Shown here piece by piece: positions 37,811-47,544 of a DNA stretch of 64,000 nt. The stretch's first letter is position 1. Each line of letters begins with the position of its first letter. The stretch is from Acanthochromis polyacanthus (lineage: Eukaryota > Chordata > Actinopteri > Pomacentridae). The notes beneath the pieces are model-generated. The model saw nothing but the letters and a program-made list of their open reading frames with translations. It did not search any database and was not told the DNA's origin. Both the position numbers and the translations under genes were made by a program. The DNA is taken from positions 44,884,628 to 44,948,627 of the forward strand of contig NC_067116.1 in assembly GCF_021347895.1 (NCBI RefSeq). The letters are read 5' to 3'.

Positions 37811-38371
37811 GCTGGGTTTCCATTACAGTTTTTCGCAAAATAAAAGCGATATTTCTAAAATTTCAAAAAAGTATATCTGCGCTTTGAACGTGTTTCCATT
37901 GAAGGTTGTTCTGGGCAGAAGCATCGTAACTCTCGTAAAATATCATCCCACGAGATTTCACTGCAGGAAGACGGACGCCCAAAACCTGTTTCTATCTCCT
38001 TCTAACACTCTGCATTCCTCTGCTGTTTGCTGTCTAGTATGGCAGTGATGTTTTTCTCAAGAATAATGGCAAGAAAAGCCTCGGTCTCCTCTTCTGTCCA
38101 CACGTACCGCGCCATGTTTACTCTGAGAGAACTGGTCATGTGACCAGGTACGTCACGTCCGGTGACGTATAATTGCGGAAAAAGTGTTTCCGTTGCGCTT
38201 TTGCGATATTTTTCAATATCAAAACGTCTGAAAAACCACCTCATGAGAGCGTAAAAACTTTTTTGCGATATTTTAGTCCTTTTTCAAAATTCAGGTGTTT
38301 CCATTACCAGATTTTTTTTTTTTTTGCGCTATTTGCATTTTGCGTATATCTAAGGGTAATGGAAACCCAGC
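37811..38371 (-). mobile_element. Harbinger-like MITE with Myb/SANT-like fragment
   Basis: Perfect inverted ends GCTGGGTTTCCATTAC with TA outside each (37809-37810 and 38372-38373); alternative boundaries are possible because AGCT is itself palindromic. The minus frame reads MARYVWTEEETEAFLAII from 38115, resembling the Myb/SANT-like DNA-binding domain of the Harbinger accessory protein, and stops at 38002. No nuclease is present. Confidence 0.7.
38002..38115 (-). pseudogene. Myb/SANT-like domain fragment
   Basis: About 37 residues from MARYVWTEEETEAFLAI to QQRNAEC show the W-x2-E-E-x2-F-L spacing of the first helix of trihelix/Myb-like domains. The second and third helices are lost. Confidence 0.55.
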
Positions 38372-39960
38372 TAGAGACAGTTGCTTAAAAGCTGCATTTT
38401 TTCAGTTTTTAGAACATGTTTCAACATTTTAATTGACAATATTTATTCCGAAATTAATCATTTAATGTTCCAAACCATTTACACAAAAGCTGGCACACTA
38501 CGGTAGGACATTATCAGCAGCCAGATACTGGTTTAACATGACGTGGTTGGTAGATTTAAGGCACTAAATGATCATTTACTATTGAATGAATCACATTTGG
38601 ACACATCTGTCAGTCGCTTAAAAAGTGATTTTCACTTCATAGCACACGCTCATGTCAGTCAACAAGAAAAGCATTCAGAGGTCAGTACTCAACCAAGACT
38701 GTTCATTACCCGACATTGCTCTGAGCACAGGCGTGTGTTCTGCATGTGTACGTGATGTACAGATACCAGATCACATGACCTAAATATGTAGCAGGAGGCG
38801 GGAACTGATGGGACTCAGAAACACCCCCACAGTTTAATCAGCTGTTCTTTGGATCATTTCTGATGGATAAGTCCTGATAAGTCCTCAGAGGTGGATTTGT
38901 AGTAGGATCACAATCAGCTGATGTAGTGTTCACTTGTTGCTATGGTTACCGCGCTGCTATCTCAATGGGAAATCTTTAACTAATCCATGGATCCAGACAA
39001 TAAGCTGCATCACTGCCAAAATCTAATCACTTGGTCCTTGAGTCATTTCTGGCCTTCCCTGGAAATTTCATCCAAATTCTTTAGTCCGTTTCTGAGTAAT
39101 GTTGCACACAGAGGAAGGATTCACGCCGATCATCACAGAACTCCTCTGTGGTCCTTGGCGGAACAATGACTCAAACTTCTCTTCATTCTTTCAGAGCTCC
39201 AACAGATGTGGATCAACAGCTTCCATCACGGTGATCTGTCTGCTCTGTGTTCCTCTGAAGCATTTGTTAGTCGATGGTTTTTGTTTCTATTCCACCACAA
39301 CCCACAACAGTCCACGGGTGTAAAACTGTTTACTTCTGCTTTGGTGAAGAATTTCAGGGAATTAATTGTTTGTCAGTCTTCAGCAGTAATTTTTGTTGGT
39401 AAATGAGAGACGTTAGAATGGGACATGTCAGCATCTTCAAACCAGGAACAAGGAAGTGAATTCAGTGATGTACGTGCGTTACGTTTGAGACTGCTATGAT
39501 TGGTGGAACAAGATTGTGCAAAAGTTGCGGTGATTGGACAAAATTGCAAGGCCGCGCAGAATTTGCGGAGATTGGTTGAATTTGCGTGAATTCAAGGGAT
39601 CGCAACATCGCGAATTCCTGAAAGGACTGTTTAGTGTATTGAAAGAGTAAGAATAAGTACACTGAGGTGGTATTGCTTTTTAAACTCACAACATTGTGCT
39701 GAACAGAGATTTGGTTTTTAACACAGCTCAGATGTGTTGTCAAGGCCTGAAAATTTCATGTCTCCCGTACTTAAAAAGTTGGGATGGCTCACAAATGCTT
39801 GCAAAAAAATATAACACAAATTATAAGGCATTAAATTTCAGTCCACTTCTTGGTGCCTCGAGGGCTTGTATCTCTGAAAATAGAAGAAGAAGAAGAAAAA
39901 GAAAGTCTTTATACAGTGTACAACTAAATTGCTATAACGTACTGATGGGGGAAGCTGCCA

Positions 39961-40112
39961 TGCAAGGCGCTAACTATGGCTCATCAGAAGCAGTGAGGGG
40001 TTCGGTATCTTGCTCAGGGACACCTTGATGTGAGCTCTCAAGGCCAAGGATCGAACCAGCGACCCTCTGGTTGCAAGGCGGCCACTCTACCCATTGAGCC
40101 ATGCCGCCCCCA
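39961..40112 (-). mobile_element. tRNA-derived SINE fragment
   Basis: On the minus strand it begins GGGGGCGGCATGGCTCAATG with box A-like TGGCTCAATGGGTAGAG and box B-like GGTTCGATCC, then TTGGCCTTGAGAGCTC. The body is short and no flanking duplication was identified. Confidence 0.65.
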
Positions 40113-40252
40113 CCGCCCCAAATACTCAGTTTGAAGTTGACAGTTTGCATGGCTTCATTAAATATACTGAAGTTAAAAAACCCAGCTGATTCTGAGGAGG
40201 TCGGGTTGGACTCTGTACATGCCTATTTCACTATTCACTTTTTCACTATTTC

Positions 40253-41567
40253 CACGAATCAGGAGGTCTAGAAGGAGTCATAGTACCACTAATCAGAGGT
40301 GTAGAAGGAGTCACAGTAGCACTAATCAGGGGGTCTAGAAGGAGTCATAGTACCACTAATCAGGAGGTCTAGAAGGAGTCATAGTACCACTAATCAGGAG
40401 GTCTAGAAGGAGTCATAGTACCACTAATCAGAGGTGTAGAAGGAGTCACAGTAGCACTAATCAGGGGGTCTAGAAGGAGTCATAGTACCACTAATCAGAG
40501 GTGTAGAAGGAGTCATAGTACCACTAATCAGGAGGTCTAGAAGGAGTCATAGTACCACTAATCAGGAGGTCTAGAAGGAGTCATAGTACCACTAATCAGA
40601 GGTCTAGAAGGAGTCACAGTAGCACTAATCAGGGGGTCTAGAAGGAGTCATAGTACCACTAATCAGAGGTGTAGAAGGAGTCATAGTAGCACTAATCAGG
40701 AGGTCTAGAAGGAGTCATAGTTCCACTAATCAGGAGGTCTAGAAGGAGTCATAGTTCCACTAATCAGAGGTCTAGAAGGAGTCACAGTAGCACTAATCAG
40801 GGGGTCTAGAAGGAGTCATAGTACCACTAATCAGAGGTGTAGAAGGAGTCATAGTACCACTAATCAGGAGGTCTAGAAGGAGTCATAGTACCACTAATCA
40901 GGAGGTCTAGAAGGAGTCATAGTACCACTAATCAGAGGTCTAGAAGGAGTCACAGTAGCACTAATCAGGGGGTCTAGAAGGAGTCATAGTACCACTAATC
41001 AGAGGTGTAGAAGGAGTCATAGTAGCACTAATCAGGAGGTCTAGAAGGAGTCATAGTTCCACTAATCAGGAGGTCTAGAAGGAGTCATAGTAGCACTAAT
41101 CAGGAGGTCTAGAAGGAGTCATAGTATCACTAATCAGGAGGTCTAGAAGGAGTCATAGTTCCACTAATCAGGAGGTCTAGAAGGAGTCATAGTACCACTA
41201 ATCAGGTCTAGAAGGAGTCATAGTAGCACTAATCAGGAGGTCTAGAAAGAGTCATAGTACCACTAATCAGGTCGAGAAGGAGTCATAGTACCACTAATCA
41301 GGAGGTCTAGAAGGAGTCATAGTACCACTAATCAGGAGGTCTAGAAGGAGTCATAGTACCACTAATCAGGTCTAGAAGGAGTCATAGTAGCACTAATCAG
41401 GAGGTCTAGAAAGAGTCATAGTACCACTAATCAGGTCGAGAAGGAGTCATAGTTCCACTAATCAGGAGGTCTAGAAGGAGTCATAGTACCACTAATCAGG
41501 AGGTCTAGAAGGAGTCATAGTACCACTAATCAGGAGGTCTAGAAGGAGTCATAGTACCACTAATCAG
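40253..41567 (+). repeat. 34-bp minisatellite, about 39 units, with higher-order repeats
   Basis: The unit is approximately AGGAGGTCTAGAAGGAGTCA plus TAGTACCACTAATC; variants lack one or more of the GGA triplets or carry CACAGTAGC. The CACAGTAGC variant recurs at 40312, 40447, 40615, 40783 and 40951; the last three intervals are exactly 168 bp (five units). A second marker, CTAGAAAGAG, recurs at 41242 and 41406 (164 bp). Confidence 0.95.
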
Positions 41568-41569
41568 AT

Positions 41570-42730
41570 AAGTTTATAACCAAAAAAAATATTTTATTAT
41601 TAATACTTCATTACTTCTGATCATGAAGCCTCCATCATTTCCATTTTATATAAAAAGCAGTGGTGTAATTCAGGTCCTGCAGTCATTCTGTGATTTTCAT
41701 TCTTCTTTGCTGGTTGTTAGCTGTTGCTACCAACAACAAACACACAAAAGAAGCCCTGGCAACTAGAAGTGAGTATGTTAAAAAAGGCCAAATCACTTCA
41801 CCACTGACGCAGCTAATGCAAGGAGAGAGGCTACTCCGGGTCCTAATCCAGGCCATAATTCATCTGACATGTCTGTTGAGGCTGTGCATGATAATGTGTG
41901 CCGACTGCACAGAGCAGCTATTCATCCCCGCTGCAGCCTTGTTATGGAGAGAAGCTTTCAACGTAAACACAGCAATGTGCTACACAACATATCAGTGTTT
42001 GCAAAACATTCGTCCTCAGCCTCTCCAGTCTGCGTTTAGATGTGAGGTGGTTTTGTCTGCAAGAATACCAGGATCATGAGGTGATTACACCAGCAGCAAG
42101 AAAATCTGGGGCTTTTTTGTTCTCTTGCATGTAATGGCAAATTTAGTTCTTTTTTCTCAACATATACACTCCCTGTATAGTGGGCTTTGAATAATTTTGT
42201 TCAGTTTCCACAAATATGGAAAACACATACACAATGAGGCAATAAATATTCCAACAGAAGCATTACAATAGGCTTCCATGCTAATATAAACAGTGTTTTC
42301 TGTTGCCCAGAGCTCTGCAAAAGTCACAAATTGAAATGCAGATTACACAGGTACAGATGTGAACTCCTCCTGACAGGTTTTCTACCCACTGGTTTCACAT
42401 ACAGTTAGTCATCAATAACTAATAAACCTGGTTTAGTTGTCCTCATCCACATAAAGAAGCACAAACTCTGGGTTTCACCTGCAGACACAGCTTCTTCATG
42501 ATCTCCTGATAACATGCAGGACAGCAGCTAAACAGCTCTCTGCCTGTCATTCCTCATGCTGTATCGATCATCACATTAAGGCACAAACACTGTTTATTCC
42601 CTGCACTTGTCAATATTGAGATTTTGACATATGTTGCTTACTTAACGTGCTTTACTTCACACTACTGGATAGAAAACATCCAAAACACACATTTAGGTGT
42701 TTATTTTACTGTAGGTTTTGTAAATTAGTA
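41570..42730. other. No gene recognised
   Basis: Unique non-coding sequence to the right of the minisatellite. The open frame at 41690-42079 has no known domain. Confidence 0.4.
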
Positions 42731-42734
42731 CGCA

Positions 42735-43290
42735 TACAGTACCGTTCAGAAGTCTGGGCTCGCTTAGAAATGTCCTTATTGTTGAAGGAAAAACATTTTT
42801 TTTCAGTGCAGAAACCATTAAATGAATGATAAATCCAGTGCAGACATAGTTAATGTGGTAAATGACTATTGTAGCTGTAAACGTCTGATTTTTAATGGAA
42901 TATCTCCATAGGGGTACAGAGGAACATTTCCTGTGTTCTAATGCTATATTGTGTTAGCTAATGCTGTTGAAAGGCTCATTGATGGTTAGAAAACCCTTCT
43001 GCAGTTATGTTAGCACATGGATAAAAGTGGGAGTTTTCATGGGAAAAACTGTGTATTTTTTCTATATTTTTACTGCATTTTTATTTCCTTTTTGTTATAT
43101 TTTTAAAATAATTTTTATTGTATTTTTACTATATTTTCTGTATTTTTATTGCATTTTTACTATATTTTTATTGTATTTTTTCTATATTTTTACTATATTT
43201 TATTACACTTCCATTCAAAAGTTTTGGAGTCGCTTAGAAATGCCCTTATCTTTGAAAGAAAAGCAGTTTTTGGCTTTGGTCATATCAATC
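42735..43290. mobile_element. Mariner-like MITE fragments around a TATTTTTA repeat
   Basis: CCGTTCAGAAGTCTGGGCTC plus GCTTAGAAATGTCC at 42743 and CCATTCAAAAGTTTTGG plus CGCTTAGAAATGCCC at 43210 are two direct copies of the same end, each followed by TTGAAGGAAAA or TTGAAAGAAAA. Between them 43050-43205 is a degenerate ATTTTTACTATATTTTT repeat. Confidence 0.5.
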
Positions 43291-43639
43291 TCATCCTGAT
43301 TTATGGAGCATTTTATCCCTAACAACCTGGCAAAAATGGAATGTTTCTGGCTGGTGTATATATTTTCTAATTTACCAATAGCTCTCCAACTTCGTAAACC
43401 AAATCTGTATCTAATATTGTGCCACTTCACCAAAAATCTCTCTATTTATACATGCCTAAACTGGTTCTAATGCTGCTTATGTGTAATTTCCTGTCCACAT
43501 TTATTCTATTTTATTGTTTTGATTGACCTCCCACACTGCATTGTGTATAGATTGCCTTTTTTGCATATTTTGCAATTCTTAACATAGTCTTGTTCTATAT
43601 GTACATTTGATTATATTGTTTATTATTGTTCAGTTAGCT

Positions 43640-43730
43640 TGTTATCAATGAACCGTCAAGTGGCAACTACTTAGATTTTCGCCCCCATGTTTGCTGACAA
43701 TAAAGCTATTCTATTGTAAAAAAACAAATT
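43640..43730 (+). mobile_element. Possible LINE 3' end
   Basis: GCTGACAATAAAGCTATTCT followed by ATTGTAAAAAAAC resembles the tail of L2-like fish LINEs. No open reading frame lies upstream. A similar but weaker tail is at 9265-9295 (TTTGGGATTAATAAAGAATC). Confidence 0.35.
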
Positions 43731-44149
43731 TGCAAAAACAAATGGTTTCGGCTGAGCAAACGTTCCACAACACAGAATCCATGACAGATTCAGGCGTAAT
43801 CAACAGTCAGCTAAAACAAATGCAGGGACTTTCCACCGGCCTGCAGGTTGGGTTTACACAGAGCAGACAGCTGTAAGTTAAATGCTGAGCCGTTTCTCAT
43901 GTAAAAAAAGCCAAAAATAAACTGTGTGCTTTAGTCAGATTTTGCAAAAAACTCAACATTTGCTGCACCTCAACATAACAGAAAACTCGTCACCGACTCC
44001 ACTGTGACCGACAGACGTGCAACAAAACTTCAGGGACTTTTCAGCTGAACTGCAGATAAAAAAGAAACTCACTAAAAATATTAAATATTTATAGTACATG
44101 GAGCAGCTATTTGAAGCCACTTGAAAGAATGCGGTTTCCATAGAGGGGT

Positions 44150-44990
44150 GGGACTCAATTCACTGTAAAAAAAAAAAAAAAAAAAGAGCCCAGTGAGAAA
44201 AAATAAGACAGGAGAAAAGAAAAACAAAAAAACCAAAACATAAAAAGCAACAGAGATTATTTGGAGTTAAAAGGTTAAGCTAAAATTCTAGTCATGGTTT
44301 GAGTTTTCCGTAAAGGTGCAGTGAAACAAGACAAAAATGTGACAGGAGCAAAAAACTAATCATACAAATAAACAGTCAGAAAGCACTTGGAATTCATTAA
44401 GATAAACTAAAACTCTAGCCATGGTTTGCATTTTTCATACAGGACTTGATATCGCAGCGAAACATGAGCTCACAGTGGTTGAAAACACGACAGGAACAAA
44501 AAAAAAAAACAAGCAAAACTACCCCAAAAAACGCTTACAATTCTGAAAGTTAAACTAAGATTCTTGTCATGACTTTACTGTTTCCACAGAGGTGCAGGAC
44601 TTTAGACCCACAGTGGGTAAAAACGAGTCAGGAGAAAAAACTTAAGAAAACAAAAAACACAGAAACTTTAAGTTATTTAAAATTCTAGTACAGGTGCAGG
44701 ACTTTAAATTGCAGTCAAAAAACGAGACAACAGTGAAAGGTAAACATAACAGTACAAAAGCAAGAAAAAACTATTCTTGTCGTGGTTTTACAGTTTTAAT
44801 AGAGATGCAGGACTTTTTGCTGCAGTATAACCTGAGTCCACAGTGGGTAAAAACCTGACAAAAAGAGGGAAGAAACGCCCAAAAATCCTCAGAAAACCTG
44901 TAATACAAAACTGACGATAATGATTGTTTAATTGTAAGTTGGGGGATTTCCATGTTGAAGCTTTTAGCTAAACTTTTCCCACGTTCACCT
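44150..44990. repeat. Degenerate ~150-bp tandem repeat near the 45.3 kb promoter
   Basis: Phrases CTAGTCATGGTTTGAG, then AGGTGCAG(GACTT), then ACAGTGGGTAAAAACGAG, then ACAGGAGAAAA recur about five times with heavy divergence. Confidence 0.6.
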
Positions 44991-45259
44991 GTAGCATTAA
45001 CTTGCATTGAATTAGCCTGTTAGCAGCTAGCTAATCTATCAATCTGAACCAGACTCCATAAAGCTCGGATTAAACATGGAGGCTGCCAATAAGAGACCGA
45101 GGAAACGGAACCAGCGTGACCGTTAGAAAGCAGCCCACACTAACCCGGCTCGGCTCAGCTCGGCTCGGTTCGGTAACCGGGCCTGTGGCAACACACCGTT
45201 TATTTCATTAAGACCCGCTCGACCGTTAAAATCAACCGGGGCCACCGCCGCGGACTCAC

Positions 45260-45530
45260 CTTCACTCTCGGCTTCACTTTGACACGGGAGAAGATGACAA
45301 GTTAACCCGGGTTAAAGCCTCTCAGGTCTCCATCCTGGCAGCGGAGGGAAGAAAGGACGCTTCACTGCATGTTCTCTCCACGGTTTGTCCGCTTGTTGGT
45401 CGGCCGTGGAGCTCCCCGCTGCCGCCGCTTGTTGTTCGGTATCGGGGCTCAGTACCGTGAATTATTCAGAGGCTTGTTTTCTGAGTTCGGTTACAAGTTG
45501 TAACCGGATTCCGCCTCCTCATGAAAAAAA
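45260..45530 (-). other. Putative 5' non-coding first exon (best candidate: tnfaip8l1)
   Basis: In the most GC-rich stretch of the window, the minus strand shows a textbook donor, AAG|GTGAGT, with the exon ending at 45260 and the intron starting at 45259. No coding frame is evident across it. The next minus-strand exon downstream that looks real is tnfaip8l1 exon 1, preceded by an acceptor with only 8 nt of 5' UTR, so this is most simply its leader exon, implying an intron of about 27.3 kb. The 5' boundary is a guess. It could instead belong to an unrelated non-coding RNA. Confidence 0.5.
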
Positions 45531-45559
45531 AAAAGTTTCAAACTTGAGACCTGTAAATC

Positions 45560-45625
45560 ACAAGATTGACGTCAGATCAGACCAATCAGAGGGCAGAGTG
45601 TGGGGGAAGCCCCGCCTACTGAGGC
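45560..45625 (-). promoter_or_regulatory. Proximal promoter elements: CRE, CCAAT box, GC box
   Basis: A perfect palindromic CRE (TGACGTCA) lies at 45567-45574, CCAAT at 45582-45586 (ATTGG on minus) and a GC box (GCCCCGCCT) at about 45609-45617. They sit 300-350 bp upstream, on the minus strand, of the strong donor at 45260. This spacing suits a TATA-less promoter reading leftward. Direction is inferred from the donor, since CCAAT and CRE sites do not fix polarity. Confidence 0.55.
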
Positions 45626-45629
45626 CCAA

Positions 45630-46150
45630 ACACTGAGGTCCATTTAGAAGCAGGACGTGCCCTCCTCCCCTCTCCCCTGCCTCTCCTCCTCCCTCCTCCT
45701 CACCCCTCCTCCCCCTCAGGCTTCCAGGAATTATCCTGCTCCAGTCCCAAGGCTGACAGTTTCCCAGAGGAAACCCAGCTCAGGGAACAATGAGCAGGAA
45801 CTGTGGCCAGCAGGCTTCTGACAGCAGCTAGAAGACATAAATTGTGTCTTAAAAACTTTTTCTTATAATTTACGAAGTGATAAAAATAGATTTCCTCTGC
45901 AAAAACCGTCAATATGTCAACAAAATGAAACTAACTTGTAAAATTCCATGAGTTTTAACTGGAAGTTGGTAAAAATGTGAACTAATGGGTACCATTTTCT
46001 TTCCCCAGTTGACCACTTTAAGACATAAAGACAAATATTCATTTTAATGACTGACTTTTACTAAAATGTAATGTTTAAAGCTGGAAATGAGGCATCAGGT
46101 TCTGCCATGATCTATAAATCAGCCTGTATGTAAACAGATGTTGTATTATA
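45630..46150. other. Pyrimidine-rich tract, then AT-rich DNA
   Basis: 45660-45720 is almost entirely C and T (CCTCCTCCCTCCTCCTCACC), upstream of the putative leftward promoter. The rest has no feature. Confidence 0.5.
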
Positions 46151-46166
46151 AATGGAAATGTAAATT

Positions 46167-46506
46167 CCATCCATCCATTCTCTATACACCGCTTTATCCT
46201 CACTAGGGTCATGGGGGGTGCTGGAGTCTATCCCAGCTGACTCTGGTGAAGGCAGGGGACACCCTGGACAGGTCACCAGTCTGTCACAGGGCTACATATA
46301 CAGACACACAATCACACTCACATTCACACCTACGGACAATTTAGAGTAACCAATTAACCTCAGCATGTTTTTGGACTGTGGGAGGAAGCCGGAGTACCCG
46401 GCATGCAAAACCCACGCATGCACAGGGAGAACATGCAAACTCCATGCAGAACCGGGGATCTTCTTGCTGCAAGGCGAGTGCTATCCACTACGGCACTGTG
46501 CAGCCC
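46167..46506 (-). mobile_element. tRNA-headed SINE with GGAT tail, copy 1
   Basis: The exact 13-bp duplication GGAAATGTAAATT lies at 46154-46166 and 46507-46519. The tRNA-like head is at the right on the minus strand (GGGCTGCACAGTGCC), and the (ATCC)n tail is at the left. It is close to copy 2 in sequence but inverted. Confidence 0.88.
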
Positions 46507-46535
46507 GGAAATGTAAATTGTGACACTCTATTAAA

Positions 46536-46730
46536 CCCTCTTGCTGTCTTCATTTATGGGCACCAAAAAATATTGTTTCCTTGTCTGAAAAATGAATCTT
46601 TTAAGGAATTCTTGGAATTTTCTTCCTGAAGGTTTTCCAAATTTTAAGAAATATGGGGAATTTTTTGCTGATTTTTTTCCACACAAGGGAACAACATTTT
46701 TTGTGCCCGTAAATGAAGACAACAGGGGGG
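46536..46730. mobile_element. TTAA MITE family, copy H (short, same end on both sides)
   Basis: It begins CCCTCTTGCTGTCTTC after TTAAA (46531-46535) and ends GAAGACAACAGGGGGG before TTAA (46731-46734). Both ends carry the GGGCACnAAAAAAT..TTTCCTTGT inner motif in inverted orientation, as in copy B, with the middle deleted to 195 bp. Confidence 0.8.
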
Positions 46731-47159
46731 TTAATATAATGATCGATTAAATATGAAGAATGAGCGACAGAAAATTTGAACTGTTCTTCATTTTGACATC
46801 ATAGCTACATTTCACTGAGAAAAATGTATTTGTTTTTGTCTCAGGCAGCGTATTTAGAAGTTTATTAGATTATATATCTAGAATTAAATAACACACCAAA
46901 ACATCTAACATTTAAAAAATGTCAATATCTTTTTGTTTTCAGTTTGTGTCACTCACTTCACAGAGTTCATGTGTATGTTTTTCATTTAAATTGGGATTTT
47001 TTTGCTGTATAACATCTCATTTGCATATATAAATAAAATCTTTCAGAATAAAAATCCCTCAAATGTTTGTTTTTGTGTTCCATACCACTACACAGCCTGC
47101 ATTTATCCACCAACAACTAATAAACCTGATTAATAATATTCATCCACATGAAGAAACAC

Positions 47160-47531
47160 GGGGCTGCACAGTGGGGTAGTGGTTAGCACTTTGGCCTTGC
47201 AGCAAGAAGATCCCCGGTTCAAATCCCGGCCTGGTCCTGGGATCTTTCTGCATGGAGTTTGCATGTTCTCCCTGTGCATGCGTGGGTTTTCTCCGGGTAC
47301 TCCGGCTTCCTCCCACAGTCCAAAAACATGCTGAGGTTAATTGGTTACTCTAAATTGTCCATAGGTGTGAATGTGAGTGTGATTGTGTGTCTGTATATGT
47401 AGCCCTGTGACAGACTGGCGACCTGTCCAGGGTGTCCCCTGCCTTCACCAGAGTCAGCTGGGATAGACTCCAGCACCCCCCATGACCCTAGTGAGGATAA
47501 AGTGGTATATAGAGAATGGATGGATGGATGG
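47160..47531 (+). mobile_element. tRNA-headed SINE with GGAT tail, copy 2
   Basis: The exact 12-bp duplication ATGAAGAAACAC lies at 47148-47159 and 47532-47543. The head GGGGCTGCACAGTGGGG includes a box A-like GGTAGTGGTTAGCACT and box B-like GGTTCAAATCCC; the body ends in four GGAT units. A clear, fairly recent insertion. Confidence 0.9.
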
Positions 47532-47544
47532 ATGAAGAAACACA

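Larger units (their letters stand above)
37667..39629. mobile_element. Probable hAT-like element (CAGTCC ends) with nested insertion
   Basis: The left end CAGTCCCTCCAGGATTTC and the inverted right end CAGTCCTTTCAGGAATTC match at 15 of 18 positions. A Harbinger-like element (37811-38371) sits inside. The 8-bp flanks do not match cleanly (only TTCAGT against TTTAGT), so this could be two related fragments. Confidence 0.45.

Noticed and set aside
39961..40112. A functional tRNA gene on the minus strand
   Set aside because: Box A and B are present, but the cloverleaf stems do not close and the body is SINE-like.
40253..41567. Possible CRISPR-like array of ~34-bp repeats
   Set aside because: Units are directly adjacent with no spacers, in a vertebrate genome; it is a minisatellite.
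41690..42079. 129-residue frame starting with a hydrophobic segment like a signal peptide
   Set aside because: No domain after the first 15 residues, no start context and no neighbours; treated as chance.
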